A DNA stretch of 27,845 nucleotides. Source: Lachnospiraceae bacterium UBA1760 (lineage in GTDB: Bacteria > Bacillota > Clostridia > Lachnospirales > Lachnospiraceae). The stretch is taken from contig DCHE01000001.1 of NCBI GenBank assembly GCA_002314775.1, forward strand, positions 5,686 through 33,530, written 5' to 3'. The translations under genes and the position numbers were made by a program. This document shows, one piece after another, positions 1 to 7,686 of this stretch (positions are counted from its first letter, which is position 1; every line of letters starts with the position of its first letter). The notes under the pieces are model-generated. The model saw nothing but the letters and a program-made list of their open reading frames with translations. It had not been told where the DNA came from and searched no databases.

Positions 1-2094
1 GCATCCGATGAGGATCGTGAGGGAGAAGCTATCTCATGGCATCTCTGTGAGGTTCTTGGTCTGGATGAAGAAAAGACATCACGTATCGTCTTCCATGAAA
101 TCACAAAGCCTGCCATCCTCAAAGCTATTGAAGAACCTCGCCAACTGGATATGCACCTCGTAGATGCTCAGCAAGCTCGTCGTGTACTTGATCGTCTCGT
201 AGGTTTTAAGTTATCTCCAGTATTGTGGCGCAAGGTTAAGCCAGCACTATCTGCTGGTCGTGTACAGTCTGTTGCTGTGCGTCTGATTGTTGAGCGCGAG
301 CGTGAGATACAGAACTTCAAATCTGAACCATATTACCGTGTTAATGCAATCTTCACAATAGAGGAAGACGGTCATCCGATAGAGGTAAAGGCTGAGCTAG
401 ACAAACGATTTGCAACTCATGAGGAAGCCACAGCATTCCTTGAGAAGTGTCGTGATGCTCAGTTTAAGGTTGCTGAAATCCAACAGAAACCTATCAAACG
501 CGTACCTGCTCCTCCTTTCACAACATCTACTTTACAACAGGAGGCCGCTCGAAAACTTGGCTTTACTGTTTCACAGACAATGATGGTCGCTCAGCATCTG
601 TATGAGAACGGTCTCATCACATACATGCGTACTGACTCTGTGAACCTTTCTAAGCTTTGTATCGGTGCTTCAAAGGAAGAAATCGTTAAAGAGTATGGCG
701 AGGTTTATAGTAACCCACGTAATTATACCACTAAGTCAAAAGGTGCTCAGGAAGCTCACGAGGCTATACGCCCTACTTATATGAATCAAGTAAAAATTGA
801 GGGTACTGTTCAGGAGCGTCGTCTATATGACCTTATCTGGAAACGTACTATCGCTTCACAAATGGCTGATGCTGAGATGGAGAAGACACAGGTCAATATC
901 TCTGTCAGCACTGCTCAGGAGCAGTTCGTTGCTCAGGGCGAAGTTGTTAAGTTTGATGGTTTCCTCAAAGTTTATACTGAAAGCCACGATGACGAACAGC
1001 AGGACCAAGAAGATTCAACACGTCAGCTGCCTCAACTTGCTGTTGGTCAGCCTATGGAACGTCGTGAGATAACATCTACTGAGCGTTTTTCACAGTCTCC
1101 TGTACGTTACACAGAGGCTTCTCTCGTACATAAACTCGAGGAGTTAGGCATTGGCCGCCCATCAACTTATGCTCCTACTATCTCTACCATTCAACAACGT
1201 GAGTATGTCCAGAAGGGCGATAAAAAGGGCGTTGAACACCTTTATACAATAGACACCTTGCGTGGTAATGTCGTTTCATCTCGTTCAAAAAAGGAGATGG
1301 CTGGCTCTGATCGCGGTAAACTTCTGCCTACAGATATCGGTATGGTAGTAAACGATTTCCTCATCAAATTCTTTCCTGATATCATGGACTACAACTTTAC
1401 AGCAAAGGTTGAAGAGAAATTTGATGAGATAGCCGACGGTAAAGAGTCATGGCATGAAATGCTCAAGGAATTCTACAAGGACTTTGAACCAATGGTTGAA
1501 AAGACCATCAATGCACGTTCTGAACATAAGGCTGGCGAGCGTGAGATAGGTATTGAACCTAAGTCCGGGAAACCTGTATTCGTCAAGATTGGACGTTATG
1601 GTCCAGTCGTTCAGATTGGTAGCGCTGAGGATAAGGAGAAACCACGTTTTGCTCTGTTACCTACCGACAAATCAATGGAGACAATCACTCTTGAAGAAGC
1701 TCTTGAGTTATTCTCTCTTCCACGTAATCTTGGTCAGTATGAGAACCATACTATCACCATTGGTGCTGGTCGTTTCGGTCCTTACATTCTTCATAATAAG
1801 AAATACATATCTATCCCAAAGGAGGATGATCCACTCACTATCGACCTTGAGCGTGCTGTACGTCTTATCACTGAGAAGCGTCAACAAGAGGAGCAACGTC
1901 ACATCAAAACCTTCGAGGAGGACGAGAAGATGCAGCTTCTCAATGGTCGCTATGGTCCTTACATTGCTTATGATGGCAAGAACTATCGCCTGCCAAAAGC
2001 AATGCATGAGCGTGTGAAGGAACTTTCATATGAAGAGTGTATGGAGATTGTCAACAATCCTGTAACCACAAAGCGTGCCACAAAGAATTCTTAG
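1..2094 (+). CDS. topA: DNA topoisomerase I (type IA), 5' end missing
   Basis: Relaxes negatively supercoiled DNA by cutting and passing one strand through a covalent 5'-phosphotyrosine. The frame is open from base 1, so the start lies outside the window and about 697 codons are present. The first residues are the end of the TOPRIM domain (SDEDREGEA, with the metal-binding DxD type acids). The catalytic tyrosine is in ITYMRTDS, codon at 622-624, and EAHEAIRPT follows. The C-terminus has glycine-rich Topo_C repeats of the form GRYGP/GRFGP and no four-Cys zinc fingers, the form common in Bacteroidota. The stop is 3 bases before aroK, with no Shine-Dalgarno between them, so topA, aroK and argB probably form one transcript. 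The family call is secure; only the truncation limits it. Confidence 0.97.
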   Translation, partial: ASDEDREGEAISWHLCEVLGLDEEKTSRIVFHEITKPAILKAIEEPRQLDMHLVDAQQARRVLDRLVGFKLSPVLWRKVKPALSAGRVQSVAVRLIVEREREIQNFKSEPYYRVNAIFTIEEDGHPIEVKAELDKRFATHEEATAFLEKCRDAQFKVAEIQQKPIKRVPAPPFTTSTLQQEAARKLGFTVSQTMMVAQHLYENGLITYMRTDSVNLSKLCIGASKEEIVKEYGEVYSNPRNYTTKSKGAQEAHEAIRPTYMNQVKIEGTVQERRLYDLIWKRTIASQMADAEMEKTQVNISVSTAQEQFVAQGEVVKFDGFLKVYTESHDDEQQDQEDSTRQLPQLAVGQPMERREITSTERFSQSPVRYTEASLVHKLEELGIGRPSTYAPTISTIQQREYVQKGDKKGVEHLYTIDTLRGNVVSSRSKKEMAGSDRGKLLPTDIGMVVNDFLIKFFPDIMDYNFTAKVEEKFDEIADGKESWHEMLKEFYKDFEPMVEKTINARSEHKAGEREIGIEPKSGKPVFVKIGRYGPVVQIGSAEDKEKPRFALLPTDKSMETITLEEALELFSLPRNLGQYENHTITIGAGRFGPYILHNKKYISIPKEDDPLTIDLERAVRLITEKRQQEEQRHIKTFEEDEKMQLLNGRYGPYIAYDGKNYRLPKAMHERVKELSYEECMEIVNNPVTTKRATKNS

Positions 2095-2097
2095 TTT

Positions 2098-2625
2098 ATG
2101 GTACGCATAATTCTAATAGGCTATATGGGGGCTGGCAAAACTACTGTCGGCAGGGCTCTCGCCAACGACCTCGGATTAATGTTCTACGATCTTGATTGGT
2201 ATATCGAGACTCGTATGCATACCACTGTAGCAAAGATATTCAAGGAACGAGGTGAAGAAGGCTTTCGCCAGATAGAGCGAAACATGCTCCACGAGGTAGC
2301 AGAATTTGAGGATGTCGTTATCTCTTGTGGTGGCGGCACTCCTTGCTTCTTTGATAATATGGACTATATGAATCAGCAAGGACAGACACTTTATCTGCAA
2401 TGCTCTCCTTCTGTGCTTGCCAAGCATTTAAAAATGGGAAAGTCTGTCCGTCCACTTATTCTTGGCAAAACAGATGATGAACTGCTTCAATATATCAAGG
2501 ATAGTCTTGAGAAGCGTGACCCTTTCTACACTAAGGCTAAATATATGCTTAATGTTGACCTTATGGACAACTACGACAAGATTAAGATTAGTGTCAACAA
2601 AGCAAAAGAGTTATTAGGATTATGA
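2098..2625 (+). CDS. aroK: Shikimate kinase
   Basis: Phosphorylates the 3-hydroxyl of shikimate with ATP, the fifth step of the cytoplasmic chorismate pathway to aromatic amino acids. At 175 aa it has the usual family length. Visible motifs are the Walker A loop GYMGAGKTT near residue 9, the shikimate-binding DLDWYIE (usually DxD), the central GGGTPC, and the lid/adenine region ending in KRDPFYTKAKY. The start is 3 bases after the topA stop and has no Shine-Dalgarno, as expected for Bacteroidota. The stop codon overlaps the argB start as ATGA, suggesting translational coupling. Confidence 0.95.
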   Translation: MVRIILIGYMGAGKTTVGRALANDLGLMFYDLDWYIETRMHTTVAKIFKERGEEGFRQIERNMLHEVAEFEDVVISCGGGTPCFFDNMDYMNQQGQTLYLQCSPSVLAKHLKMGKSVRPLILGKTDDELLQYIKDSLEKRDPFYTKAKYMLNVDLMDNYDKIKISVNKAKELLGL

Positions 2626-3416
2626 AAATAAAAGTAGTAAAAGTAGGTGGAGCAATCGTTGAGGACGAGGCACAACTTCAGCAACTTATTAGTGACTTCT
2701 CACGTATCGAAGGTCCAAAGGTTCTTGTTCATGGCGGTGGTCGTCGTGCTACAAAGATTGCCTCACAGTTAGGCATTGAAAGCCACATGGTAGGGGGGCG
2801 GCGTATTACTGACGGTGAAATGCTCAATGTTGTGACTATGGTCTATGGAGGTCTTGTAAACAAGCATCTTGTCGCTATGCTTCAAGCACAAGGATTTAAT
2901 GCCGTCGGCCTGACTGGTGCTGACATGGATATTATTCGTTCACACAAGCGCCCCCTCAAAAAGATGGTCGTTGATGGCGAGGAAAAGATGATTGATTTTG
3001 GATTTGTTGGTGATGTTGAGTGTGCAAATGGAAACACGTTGGCAATGCTTCTTAATCAGGGCATCATTCCTGTTATTGCTCCTCTTACTCACGATGGACA
3101 GGGCAATATCCTAAATACAAATGCCGACACCATGGCGAGTGAAACTGCCAAAGCTCTTGCAAAAGACAATGATGTCACTCTTATTTACTCTTTTGAGAAG
3201 AAGGGTGTACTCTCTAATCCTGACGATGATGACTCTGTTATCCCTGTTATTACTCACGAAAGCTTTGAGACATACAAAACTGATGGTACTATTTCGGGTG
3301 GTATGTTGCCAAAGATCGAGAATGCTCTTGCAGCCGTTGATGCAGGCGTATCTCGTGTCATCATCACTCTCGCAACAGCCATTGACGGCAACTCGGGTAC
3401 AGTAATCAAAAAATAA
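2622..3416 (+). CDS. argB: Acetylglutamate kinase family (amino-acid kinase, arginine biosynthesis)
   Basis: An amino-acid kinase fold enzyme that phosphorylates the gamma carboxylate of an N-acylated glutamate in arginine synthesis. It is 264 aa, the normal length. The N-terminal KVVKVGGAIVED supplies the phosphate-binding Lys and Gly residues, VLVHGGGRRATKIA is the glycine loop (many homologues have HGGGP), and NTNADTMASETAKAL and GTISGGMLPKIENAL are the substrate and ATP-binding blocks. Some Bacteroidota are known to use N-succinyl rather than N-acetyl intermediates in this pathway, so the acyl group cannot be fixed from sequence alone. The start overlaps the aroK stop by four bases. No feedback-inhibition N-terminal helix is seen. 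Confidence 0.92.
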   Translation: MKIKVVKVGGAIVEDEAQLQQLISDFSRIEGPKVLVHGGGRRATKIASQLGIESHMVGGRRITDGEMLNVVTMVYGGLVNKHLVAMLQAQGFNAVGLTGADMDIIRSHKRPLKKMVVDGEEKMIDFGFVGDVECANGNTLAMLLNQGIIPVIAPLTHDGQGNILNTNADTMASETAKALAKDNDVTLIYSFEKKGVLSNPDDDDSVIPVITHESFETYKTDGTISGGMLPKIENALAAVDAGVSRVIITLATAIDGNSGTVIKK

Positions 3417-3428
3417 TCATATTCAATT

Positions 3429-3463
3429 CCTCCTCCCTTCTTGGGAGGATAAGGGAGAGGCTT
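3429..3463 (+). promoter_or_regulatory. GC-rich hairpin upstream of the sigma gene
   Basis: TCCTCCC at 3431-3437 pairs with GGGAGGA at 3443-3449 around a 5-base loop, followed by the purine-rich AAGGGAGAGG just before the ATG at 3465. There is no T tract, so it is not a standard intrinsic terminator. It could be a short interspersed element of the left-hand genome or an mRNA structure in the argB-sigma gap. GGGAGAGG lies 6 bases before the ATG and could act as a fortuitous ribosome site. Function is unproven. Confidence 0.4.
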
Positions 3464-3464
3464 T

Positions 3465-3947
3465 ATGAATTTCCAGAATGACATACTCCCACTGAAAGAT
3501 AAGCTCTTTCGCGTAGCACTGCGCATAACAATGCAACGTGAAGAGGCTGAGGATGTCGTGCAGGAAGCAATGATAAAACTGTGGAACCAACGTGAGAAAC
3601 TATCAGAAATAGAGTCTCTCGAAGCATTTGCAATTACCATCAGTCGTAATTTGGCTCTTGATCATCAACGAAAGGCATCAAGCCGTTTATTATCTATTGA
3701 TGATGGTACTGCTATCCCAGAACATAGTGTCAATCCTTACGATAGCATATATGCAGAGGAAGGGCTTCGCAATGTTAATCGTCTGATGGCCGAACTACCA
3801 GAGAAGCAACGCACATGTATGCAACTCCGTGATTTCGAGGGTAAGAACTACCGCGAAATAGCAGAGATACTAAGTATCACAGAGGATCAAGTGAAAGTCA
3901 ATATCTTCCGTGCTCGAAAGTTTATAAAAGAGCACATTAAGATATAA
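3465..3947 (+). CDS. ECF-family RNA polymerase sigma factor
   Basis: A small group IV sigma factor of 160 aa that directs RNA polymerase core to a limited set of promoters. Region 2 covers about residues 8-75, with AEDVVQEAMIKLW (2.2, core binding) and AFAITISRNLALDHQRK (2.3-2.4, -10 recognition). Region 4 covers about residues 103-158, with LPEKQRTCMQLRDFEGKNYREIAEIL and the recognition helix TEDQVKVNIFRARK. There are no extra N- or C-terminal domains. It lies 48 bases after argB and 269 bases before an anti-sigma-like membrane protein. A sequence matching an ECF promoter occurs in that gap, so this sigma may activate its own partner gene. The inducing signal cannot be told from sequence. 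Confidence 0.93.
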   Translation: MNFQNDILPLKDKLFRVALRITMQREEAEDVVQEAMIKLWNQREKLSEIESLEAFAITISRNLALDHQRKASSRLLSIDDGTAIPEHSVNPYDSIYAEEGLRNVNRLMAELPEKQRTCMQLRDFEGKNYREIAEILSITEDQVKVNIFRARKFIKEHIKI

Positions 3948-4153
3948 ATAATTAGTATAGAATCATGCATACTTCTTGAAGTCTCATTGCTAAGATGTGA
4001 AACTTTCATAGGTATAGCCTAATATTATTAAGTGTTACTCTTGGGATAGTTAGAAGTATTAGGACTAGTTGAAAAATGCCATCTGTATATATTAATCTAT
4101 TGTAACGCTATAACCCTTCCAACAATGTTTTTTCAAAAAAAGTTGCACTTTGT

Positions 4154-4180
4154 TGTAACTTTTCTTTTATCTATTCGTCT
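4154..4180 (+). promoter_or_regulatory. Predicted ECF-type promoter (TGTAAC-N16-CGTCT)
   Basis: TGTAAC at 4154-4159 and CGTCT at 4176-4180 are separated by 16 bases, the classical -35/-10 layout for ECF sigma factors. Transcription would start near 4187 and give a roughly 30-base leader before the ATG at 4217. The adjacent upstream gene encodes an ECF sigma, so autogenous control of the downstream gene is the natural reading. The motif is seen directly; its use by this sigma is inference. Confidence 0.65.
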
Positions 4181-4216
4181 CCTATATAGAACCCCCTGAA
4201 AAAAAAGATTATTCAA

Positions 4217-4693
4217 ATGATGGACTATAAATACATAGAGCAACTACTTGAACGTTACTGGGAATGCCAGACGACACTCGAAGAGGAAGCCATCCTGCGC
4301 AGTTTCTTTGCTCAGGACAGTGTTCCTGTGGAGTTGCTTCCATATCGTCAGTTGTTCCTAGCAGAACACGAGGAGCATGCTAACGTGAAGCTTGGAGAGG
4401 ACTTCGACAAGCGAATGATAGACATCATTGAGAATCAGCAGCCGGTAAAGGCTCGCACGATAACTCTCTCACAGCGTTTACGCCCACTCTATCGTGCCGC
4501 AGCTATTGTTGCCATATTTATTACTTTGGGTACCGCAATGCAGAAGGCTATGCAGCCAAATGAATATCCTTATCCAAGTAATCCTTCTGGCCAGGCATCC
4601 ATCAATGCAGGTCCTTCGGTAGCAGTCAATGATACTGCAAAGGTTGATAGTGCAAAGATAGGAGCCACAATTTCACCGGCATTTTTGAAATAG
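4217..4693 (+). CDS. One-TM hypothetical protein, likely anti-sigma factor
   Basis: A 158-aa protein that is hydrophilic and acidic at the N-terminus (residues 1-90, with YIEQLLERYWECQTTLEEEA), then has one hydrophobic segment at about 93-107 (AAAIVAIFITLGTAM) and a Pro/Asn/Ser-rich tail. This layout, a cytoplasmic helical start followed by a single membrane span next to an ECF sigma gene, is common in Bacteroidota and is often read as a membrane anti-sigma factor. No zinc-binding HxxxCxxC motif is present, so it is not a ZAS-type anti-sigma. The start follows the predicted ECF promoter. The role is inferred from position and topology. Confidence 0.6.
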   Translation: MMDYKYIEQLLERYWECQTTLEEEAILRSFFAQDSVPVELLPYRQLFLAEHEEHANVKLGEDFDKRMIDIIENQQPVKARTITLSQRLRPLYRAAAIVAIFITLGTAMQKAMQPNEYPYPSNPSGQASINAGPSVAVNDTAKVDSAKIGATISPAFLK

Positions 4694-4852
4694 ACAATAT
4701 TTTCTAAGCCTTTCTAAAAATAATCGATTAAAACAATCTACCGTAACACCCCGTCGCCCCTAAAACAAACAAGTGCATAGCACTTAACTCTGGTCTGCTG
4801 GGAAGCACACCGTATTTCCAAAAATTCATCCATACATTTTCTTAAAAAGAAC

Positions 4853-4889
4853 AGTGGACTGGCACCGATACACCTCGTGCCAGTCCACT
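4853..4889. terminator. Bidirectional hairpin terminator between convergent genes
   Basis: A perfect 13-bp stem, AGTGGACTGGCAC with GTGCCAGTCCACT, with an 11-base loop. It lies between the anti-sigma-like gene (plus) and ybeY (minus). T-rich flanks occur on both sides, TTTCGCTTT downstream on plus and the complement of AAAAAGAAC on minus, so it can stop transcripts from both directions. Confidence 0.85.
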
Positions 4890-4914
4890 TTCGCTTTATA
4901 TAGCCTGTAAACTA

Positions 4915-5331
4915 TTATCTATTGCGCATTGCGAGCGCTTTATTCTCATTTTCTTCCATTATCTCACGCTCACCAGGACCTTTATCGTTGATGCCGCAAA
5001 GGTGTAGGATTCCATGGATAATAACGCGATAAAGCTCTTCGTCATAACTCTTATTGAACAGTTCAGCGTTACTCCTTACTGTGTCAAGAGAAATAACAAG
5101 ATCGCCATTTATCTGATTGCCTTCATCATAGTCAAAAGTGATTATATCAGTATAATAGTCATGCTGAAGGTACTCACGGTTCACCTCAAGTATCTTCTCG
5201 TCGTCACAGAAGAGATAACCCACCTCACCTACGGTCTTGCCAAAAGTCGCAGCAACAGCACGAATCCACTTTGTAACCTCACGCTTCTTAATAGCGGGCA
5301 TTTTTACGTTTTCCGCGTTATATGTTATCAT
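4915..5331 (-). CDS. ybeY: Endoribonuclease YbeY, 16S rRNA maturation factor
   Basis: A metal-dependent single-strand RNase that takes part in 16S rRNA 3' end maturation and 70S quality control. It is 138 aa. The UPF0054 signature is present as HGILHLCGINDKG, where two His residues and a third ligand bind zinc; the third ligand here is Asp instead of the commoner His (HGxLHLxGxDH), a variant I associate with Bacteroidota. CDDEKILEVNREYLQHDYYTDIITF matches the conserved central block. The ATG at 5331 has no Shine-Dalgarno. It lies downstream of coaD on the same strand, 93 bases away. Confidence 0.92.
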   Translation of the reverse strand: MITYNAENVKMPAIKKREVTKWIRAVAATFGKTVGEVGYLFCDDEKILEVNREYLQHDYYTDIITFDYDEGNQINGDLVISLDTVRSNAELFNKSYDEELYRVIIHGILHLCGINDKGPGEREIMEENENKALAMRNR

Positions 5332-5424
5332 AGAACCTATTAATTATCTAAGATTGTTACATCATTTTCTAATAATGTACCGTCTTCTTTTCAAGAATTT
5401 CTTTGTAATTGCCCCAAAGCCAGT

Positions 5425-5859
5425 TTATGGCAAGAATTGTTGATAATCCTTATCAAAATACTTGAAAGTTCTTACCATCGAACTGCTAACACTTGATAAC
5501 TCAGGACGGCAATAAATAATCAAGGTATCAATTCCTCCAACCTGAAGGTTTATATCAGCTTGCTCACGCTCATACTCAAAGTCCTTGACCGAGCGAACAC
5601 CTTTAATGATACAGTCACAAGCATGTTCTTTGGCAAAATCCATCGTGAAACCAGTCATTCTGATCACCTCAACACGCTCATCAGCTGCATATACAGCCTT
5701 TATCTGCGCCAAACGCTCATCAGCAGTCAGCATACAAGCCTTCTGTTCATTAACGCCCACAGCAATGATAAGTTTGTCGACAAGTTTTAGAGCCCTATCG
5801 GCAATATCCTTATGTCCTATTGTAAAAGGATCAAAAGATCCCGGAAAGAGAGCTTTCAT
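5425..5859 (-). CDS. coaD: Phosphopantetheine adenylyltransferase
   Basis: Transfers AMP from ATP to 4'-phosphopantetheine to make dephospho-CoA, the penultimate step of CoA synthesis. The nucleotidyltransferase motif GSFDPFTIGH is at residues 7-16, the second conserved block is CIIKGVRSVKDFEYE, and the late SSVSSSMVR matches the family's ISSTxVR signature. At 144 aa it is slightly short of the usual 155-165 aa but has all catalytic blocks. It sits 8 bases after the ruvB stop on the same strand, so ruvB, coaD and ybeY are likely cotranscribed in the left-hand genome. No Shine-Dalgarno is visible. Confidence 0.93.
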   Translation of the reverse strand: MKALFPGSFDPFTIGHKDIADRALKLVDKLIIAVGVNEQKACMLTADERLAQIKAVYAADERVEVIRMTGFTMDFAKEHACDCIIKGVRSVKDFEYEREQADINLQVGGIDTLIIYCRPELSSVSSSMVRTFKYFDKDYQQFLP

Positions 5860-5867
5860 TGTTTTTA

Positions 5868-6899
5868 TTAGTCAAATAAAGATGGTTCTGAAACGATTGG
5901 ACTGCTATACATATTCTTGCCTAAGTGCTTGTATGCCAACTCTGTAAGCACACGGCCACGAGGTGTACGCTTCATAAAGCCTTCCATGATGAGATATGGC
6001 TCATAGACCTCTTCGACAGTTCCGGCATCCTCACCAATAGCCGTAGCAATGGTAGAGATACCAACAGGACCGCCCTTGAACTTATCGATGATAGTCAGGA
6101 GAATCTTGTTGTCAATTTCATCAAGACCGAATGAATCGATGTTAAGTGCCGTAAGAGCCATCTGAGCTATAGCAGTATCAATGCTTCCATTGCCCTTTAC
6201 CTGTGCAAAATCACGCACACGGCGAAGTAAAGCATTAGCAATACGAGGCGTTCCACGAGAACGACGGGCAATCTCCATTGCTGCCTTGTCAGAAATAGGC
6301 ACTCTCAAGATACCCGCACTTCTGCGAATAATCTTCATCAGAGTCTCAGGTTCGTAGTATTCGAGATGCAAATTTATACCGAAACGTGCTCTCAGTGGTG
6401 CTGTAAGCAAGCCAGAACGAGTGGTGGCACCAACAAGCGTGAATGGATTTAGATCTATCTGTATCGAACGCGCAGACGGGCCCTTATCTATCATGATATC
6501 AATGCGATAGTCCTCCATTGCAGAGTACAGGTACTCCTCCACAACAGGAGAGAGACGATGTATCTCATCAATGAAAAGTACATCGTTAGGTTCCAATGAT
6601 GTCAGAATTCCTGCGAGATCACCCGGCTTATCGAGGACAGGACCGCTAGTAATTTTGAATCCCACGCCCAACTCATTAGCGATGATGTTAGAGAGAGTGG
6701 TTTTACCAAGTCCAGGAGGGCCGTAAAGAAGAACGTGATCTAAGTTTTCATGACGCTTCTTAGCCGCCTCAATAAATACTCTGAGGTTTTTCTTCGCCTT
6801 TTCCTGACCTATATATTCAGTTAAACTCCTCGGACGAAGTCCAGCCTCAAGCTTCTCGTCCTCTGGAATAATATCTGTCGTTATTATACTTTTTTTCAT
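5868..6899 (-). CDS. ruvB: RuvB Holliday-junction helicase, apparently a two-phylum chimera
   Basis: The AAA+ motor of the RuvABC branch-migration complex, 343 aa, full length. Walker A is GPPGLGKTT (residues 60-68), Walker B is FIDEIHRLS, sensor 1 is GATTRSG, and the C-terminal winged-helix DNA-binding domain contains RTPRGRVLTELA. Residues 1-59 (IITTDIIPEDEKLEAGLRP, SLTEYIGQEKAKKNL, VLLYGPP) match Clostridia-type RuvB. From about residue 70 on (NIIANELGVGFKITSGPV, LTSLEPNDVLFIDEIHRLS, RARFGINLHLEYY) the protein matches Bacteroidota RuvB, whose N-terminus is normally different and reads LLHGPP at this point. The frame is intact across the switch. The start has no good Shine-Dalgarno. The product as written may not exist in any single organism. 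Confidence 0.85.
   Translation of the reverse strand: MKKSIITTDIIPEDEKLEAGLRPRSLTEYIGQEKAKKNLRVFIEAAKKRHENLDHVLLYGPPGLGKTTLSNIIANELGVGFKITSGPVLDKPGDLAGILTSLEPNDVLFIDEIHRLSPVVEEYLYSAMEDYRIDIMIDKGPSARSIQIDLNPFTLVGATTRSGLLTAPLRARFGINLHLEYYEPETLMKIIRRSAGILRVPISDKAAMEIARRSRGTPRIANALLRRVRDFAQVKGNGSIDTAIAQMALTALNIDSFGLDEIDNKILLTIIDKFKGGPVGISTIATAIGEDAGTVEEVYEPYLIMEGFMKRTPRGRVLTELAYKHLGKNMYSSPIVSEPSLFD
6680..6730. other. Probable chimeric junction between two genomes
   Basis: The change from Bacteroidota-like to Lachnospiraceae-like sequence falls in the codons for Walker A and the next helix of RuvB, the most conserved stretch of the gene. To the left, genes lack Shine-Dalgarno sites; to the right nearly all genes have GGAGG or AGGAGG. 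No transposase, integrase, tRNA or direct-repeat boundary is present here. A short identical stretch of ruvB shared by two community members would be enough to join them in an assembly graph. The exact base cannot be set by eye. Confidence 0.75.
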
Positions 6900-6902
6900 A
6901 AA

Positions 6903-6960
6903 TATATACTTTCTATTTATATACTTTTTATATACTTTTTATATACTTTCTATTTATATA
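6903..6960. repeat. AT-rich tandem repeat between ruvA and ruvB
   Basis: Four imperfect copies of TATATACTTT followed by CTATT or TT, plus a partial fifth copy (TATATA), fill the space just upstream of ruvB. Unit starts are near 6903, 6918, 6929 and 6940. Read on the minus strand it gives repeated AGTATATAAA directly before the ruvB ATG. It could be slippage-prone or a place where assembly is uncertain. No regulatory role can be shown. Confidence 0.7.
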
Positions 6961-7022
6961 TTCTACTCTCACTGCTTTAATACTGCAGTAATTGTATTAT
7001 TTTAATAAGTGTTTTATCTTGA

Positions 7023-7622
7023 CTACATTTTCTTCAATGCTGCCTTTAAGAGCTGCTCAACATCCATATTGTCTCTGCCTTCAACCTTCTTAACAGCCTT
7101 CATAGCATCAACGTTAGAATATCCAAGACTTGCGAGTGCTAGTACCACATCATTTACAGCAGAGTTTGATGCATCATTCTTACTCTCAATGATTTCCTCA
7201 TCTGAAAAACCTGCTGGTACTATACTTATCTTATCCTTCAAGTCTATAATCACTCTCTGGGCAGTTCTTGCACCAATACCATTGGCCTTAGCAATTGCTT
7301 TAGAATCCTCACTTAAAATTGCCATCCTGAGTTCATCTGTTGTGAGGGTGGAGAGAATTGAAATAGCACCCTTAGGCCCAATACCACTTATTGATATCAG
7401 CTTCTTAAAAAGATCTAATTCATCCTCCTTAAGAAAACCAAAAAGTGTAAGTCCATCCTCCTTAACCTGCAGGTATGTAAGTATCTTCACCTCACTGTGA
7501 AGCGGAGGAAGCTTACTTAAAACATTGCTTGATGTGATAATGCTAAATCCAATACCGCCGTTATCAATTATTATAGCATCCTCTGAAATATATTCAAGAT
7601 TACCTTTTATGTATGAAAACAT
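7023..7622 (-). CDS. ruvA: RuvA Holliday-junction-binding subunit
   Basis: Forms the tetramer that grips the four-way junction and loads RuvB hexamers. It is 199 aa. The N-terminal OB domain is MFSYIKGNLEYISEDAIIIDNGGIGF, followed by two helix-hairpin-helix motifs (LISISGIGPKGAISIL and IAKANGIGARTAQRVIIDL). The C-terminal RuvB-binding three-helix domain starts near residue 145 and includes DVVLALASLGYSNVDAMKAV. GGAGGG lies 5 bases upstream of the ATG, typical of Firmicutes and unlike the left-hand genes. It precedes ruvB on the same strand with a 123-base AT-rich gap, larger than usual for this pair. Confidence 0.95.
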   Translation of the reverse strand: MFSYIKGNLEYISEDAIIIDNGGIGFSIITSSNVLSKLPPLHSEVKILTYLQVKEDGLTLFGFLKEDELDLFKKLISISGIGPKGAISILSTLTTDELRMAILSEDSKAIAKANGIGARTAQRVIIDLKDKISIVPAGFSDEEIIESKNDASNSAVNDVVLALASLGYSNVDAMKAVKKVEGRDNMDVEQLLKAALKKM

Positions 7623-7642
7623 TTGTTCCCTCCAATTAGTTT

Positions 7643-7673
7643 AAAAAAAGTGCTGATAAACCAGCACTTTTTT
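7643..7673 (-). terminator. Intrinsic terminator after the DivIVA gene
   Basis: GTGCTG (7650-7655) pairs with CAGCAC (7662-7667) around ATAAAC, extended by A7/T6 arms. On the minus strand the hairpin is followed by a run of T, so it ends the DivIVA transcript. It works formally in both directions. It stands only about nine bases upstream of the ruvA ribosome binding site. Confidence 0.85.
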
Positions 7674-7686
7674 AATTCTTTTAATA

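Noticed and set aside
4730..4760. A second ECF-like promoter, CGTAACACCCCGTCGCC, after the anti-sigma-like gene
   Set aside because: The GTAAC and CGTC parts are only a few bases apart, far from the required 16-17, and no gene follows on that strand.
6600..7022. Integration site of a mobile element explaining the change of genome style
   Set aside because: No integrase, transposase, tRNA target or flanking direct repeat is visible, and the change occurs inside a housekeeping codon run, which fits an assembly join better.
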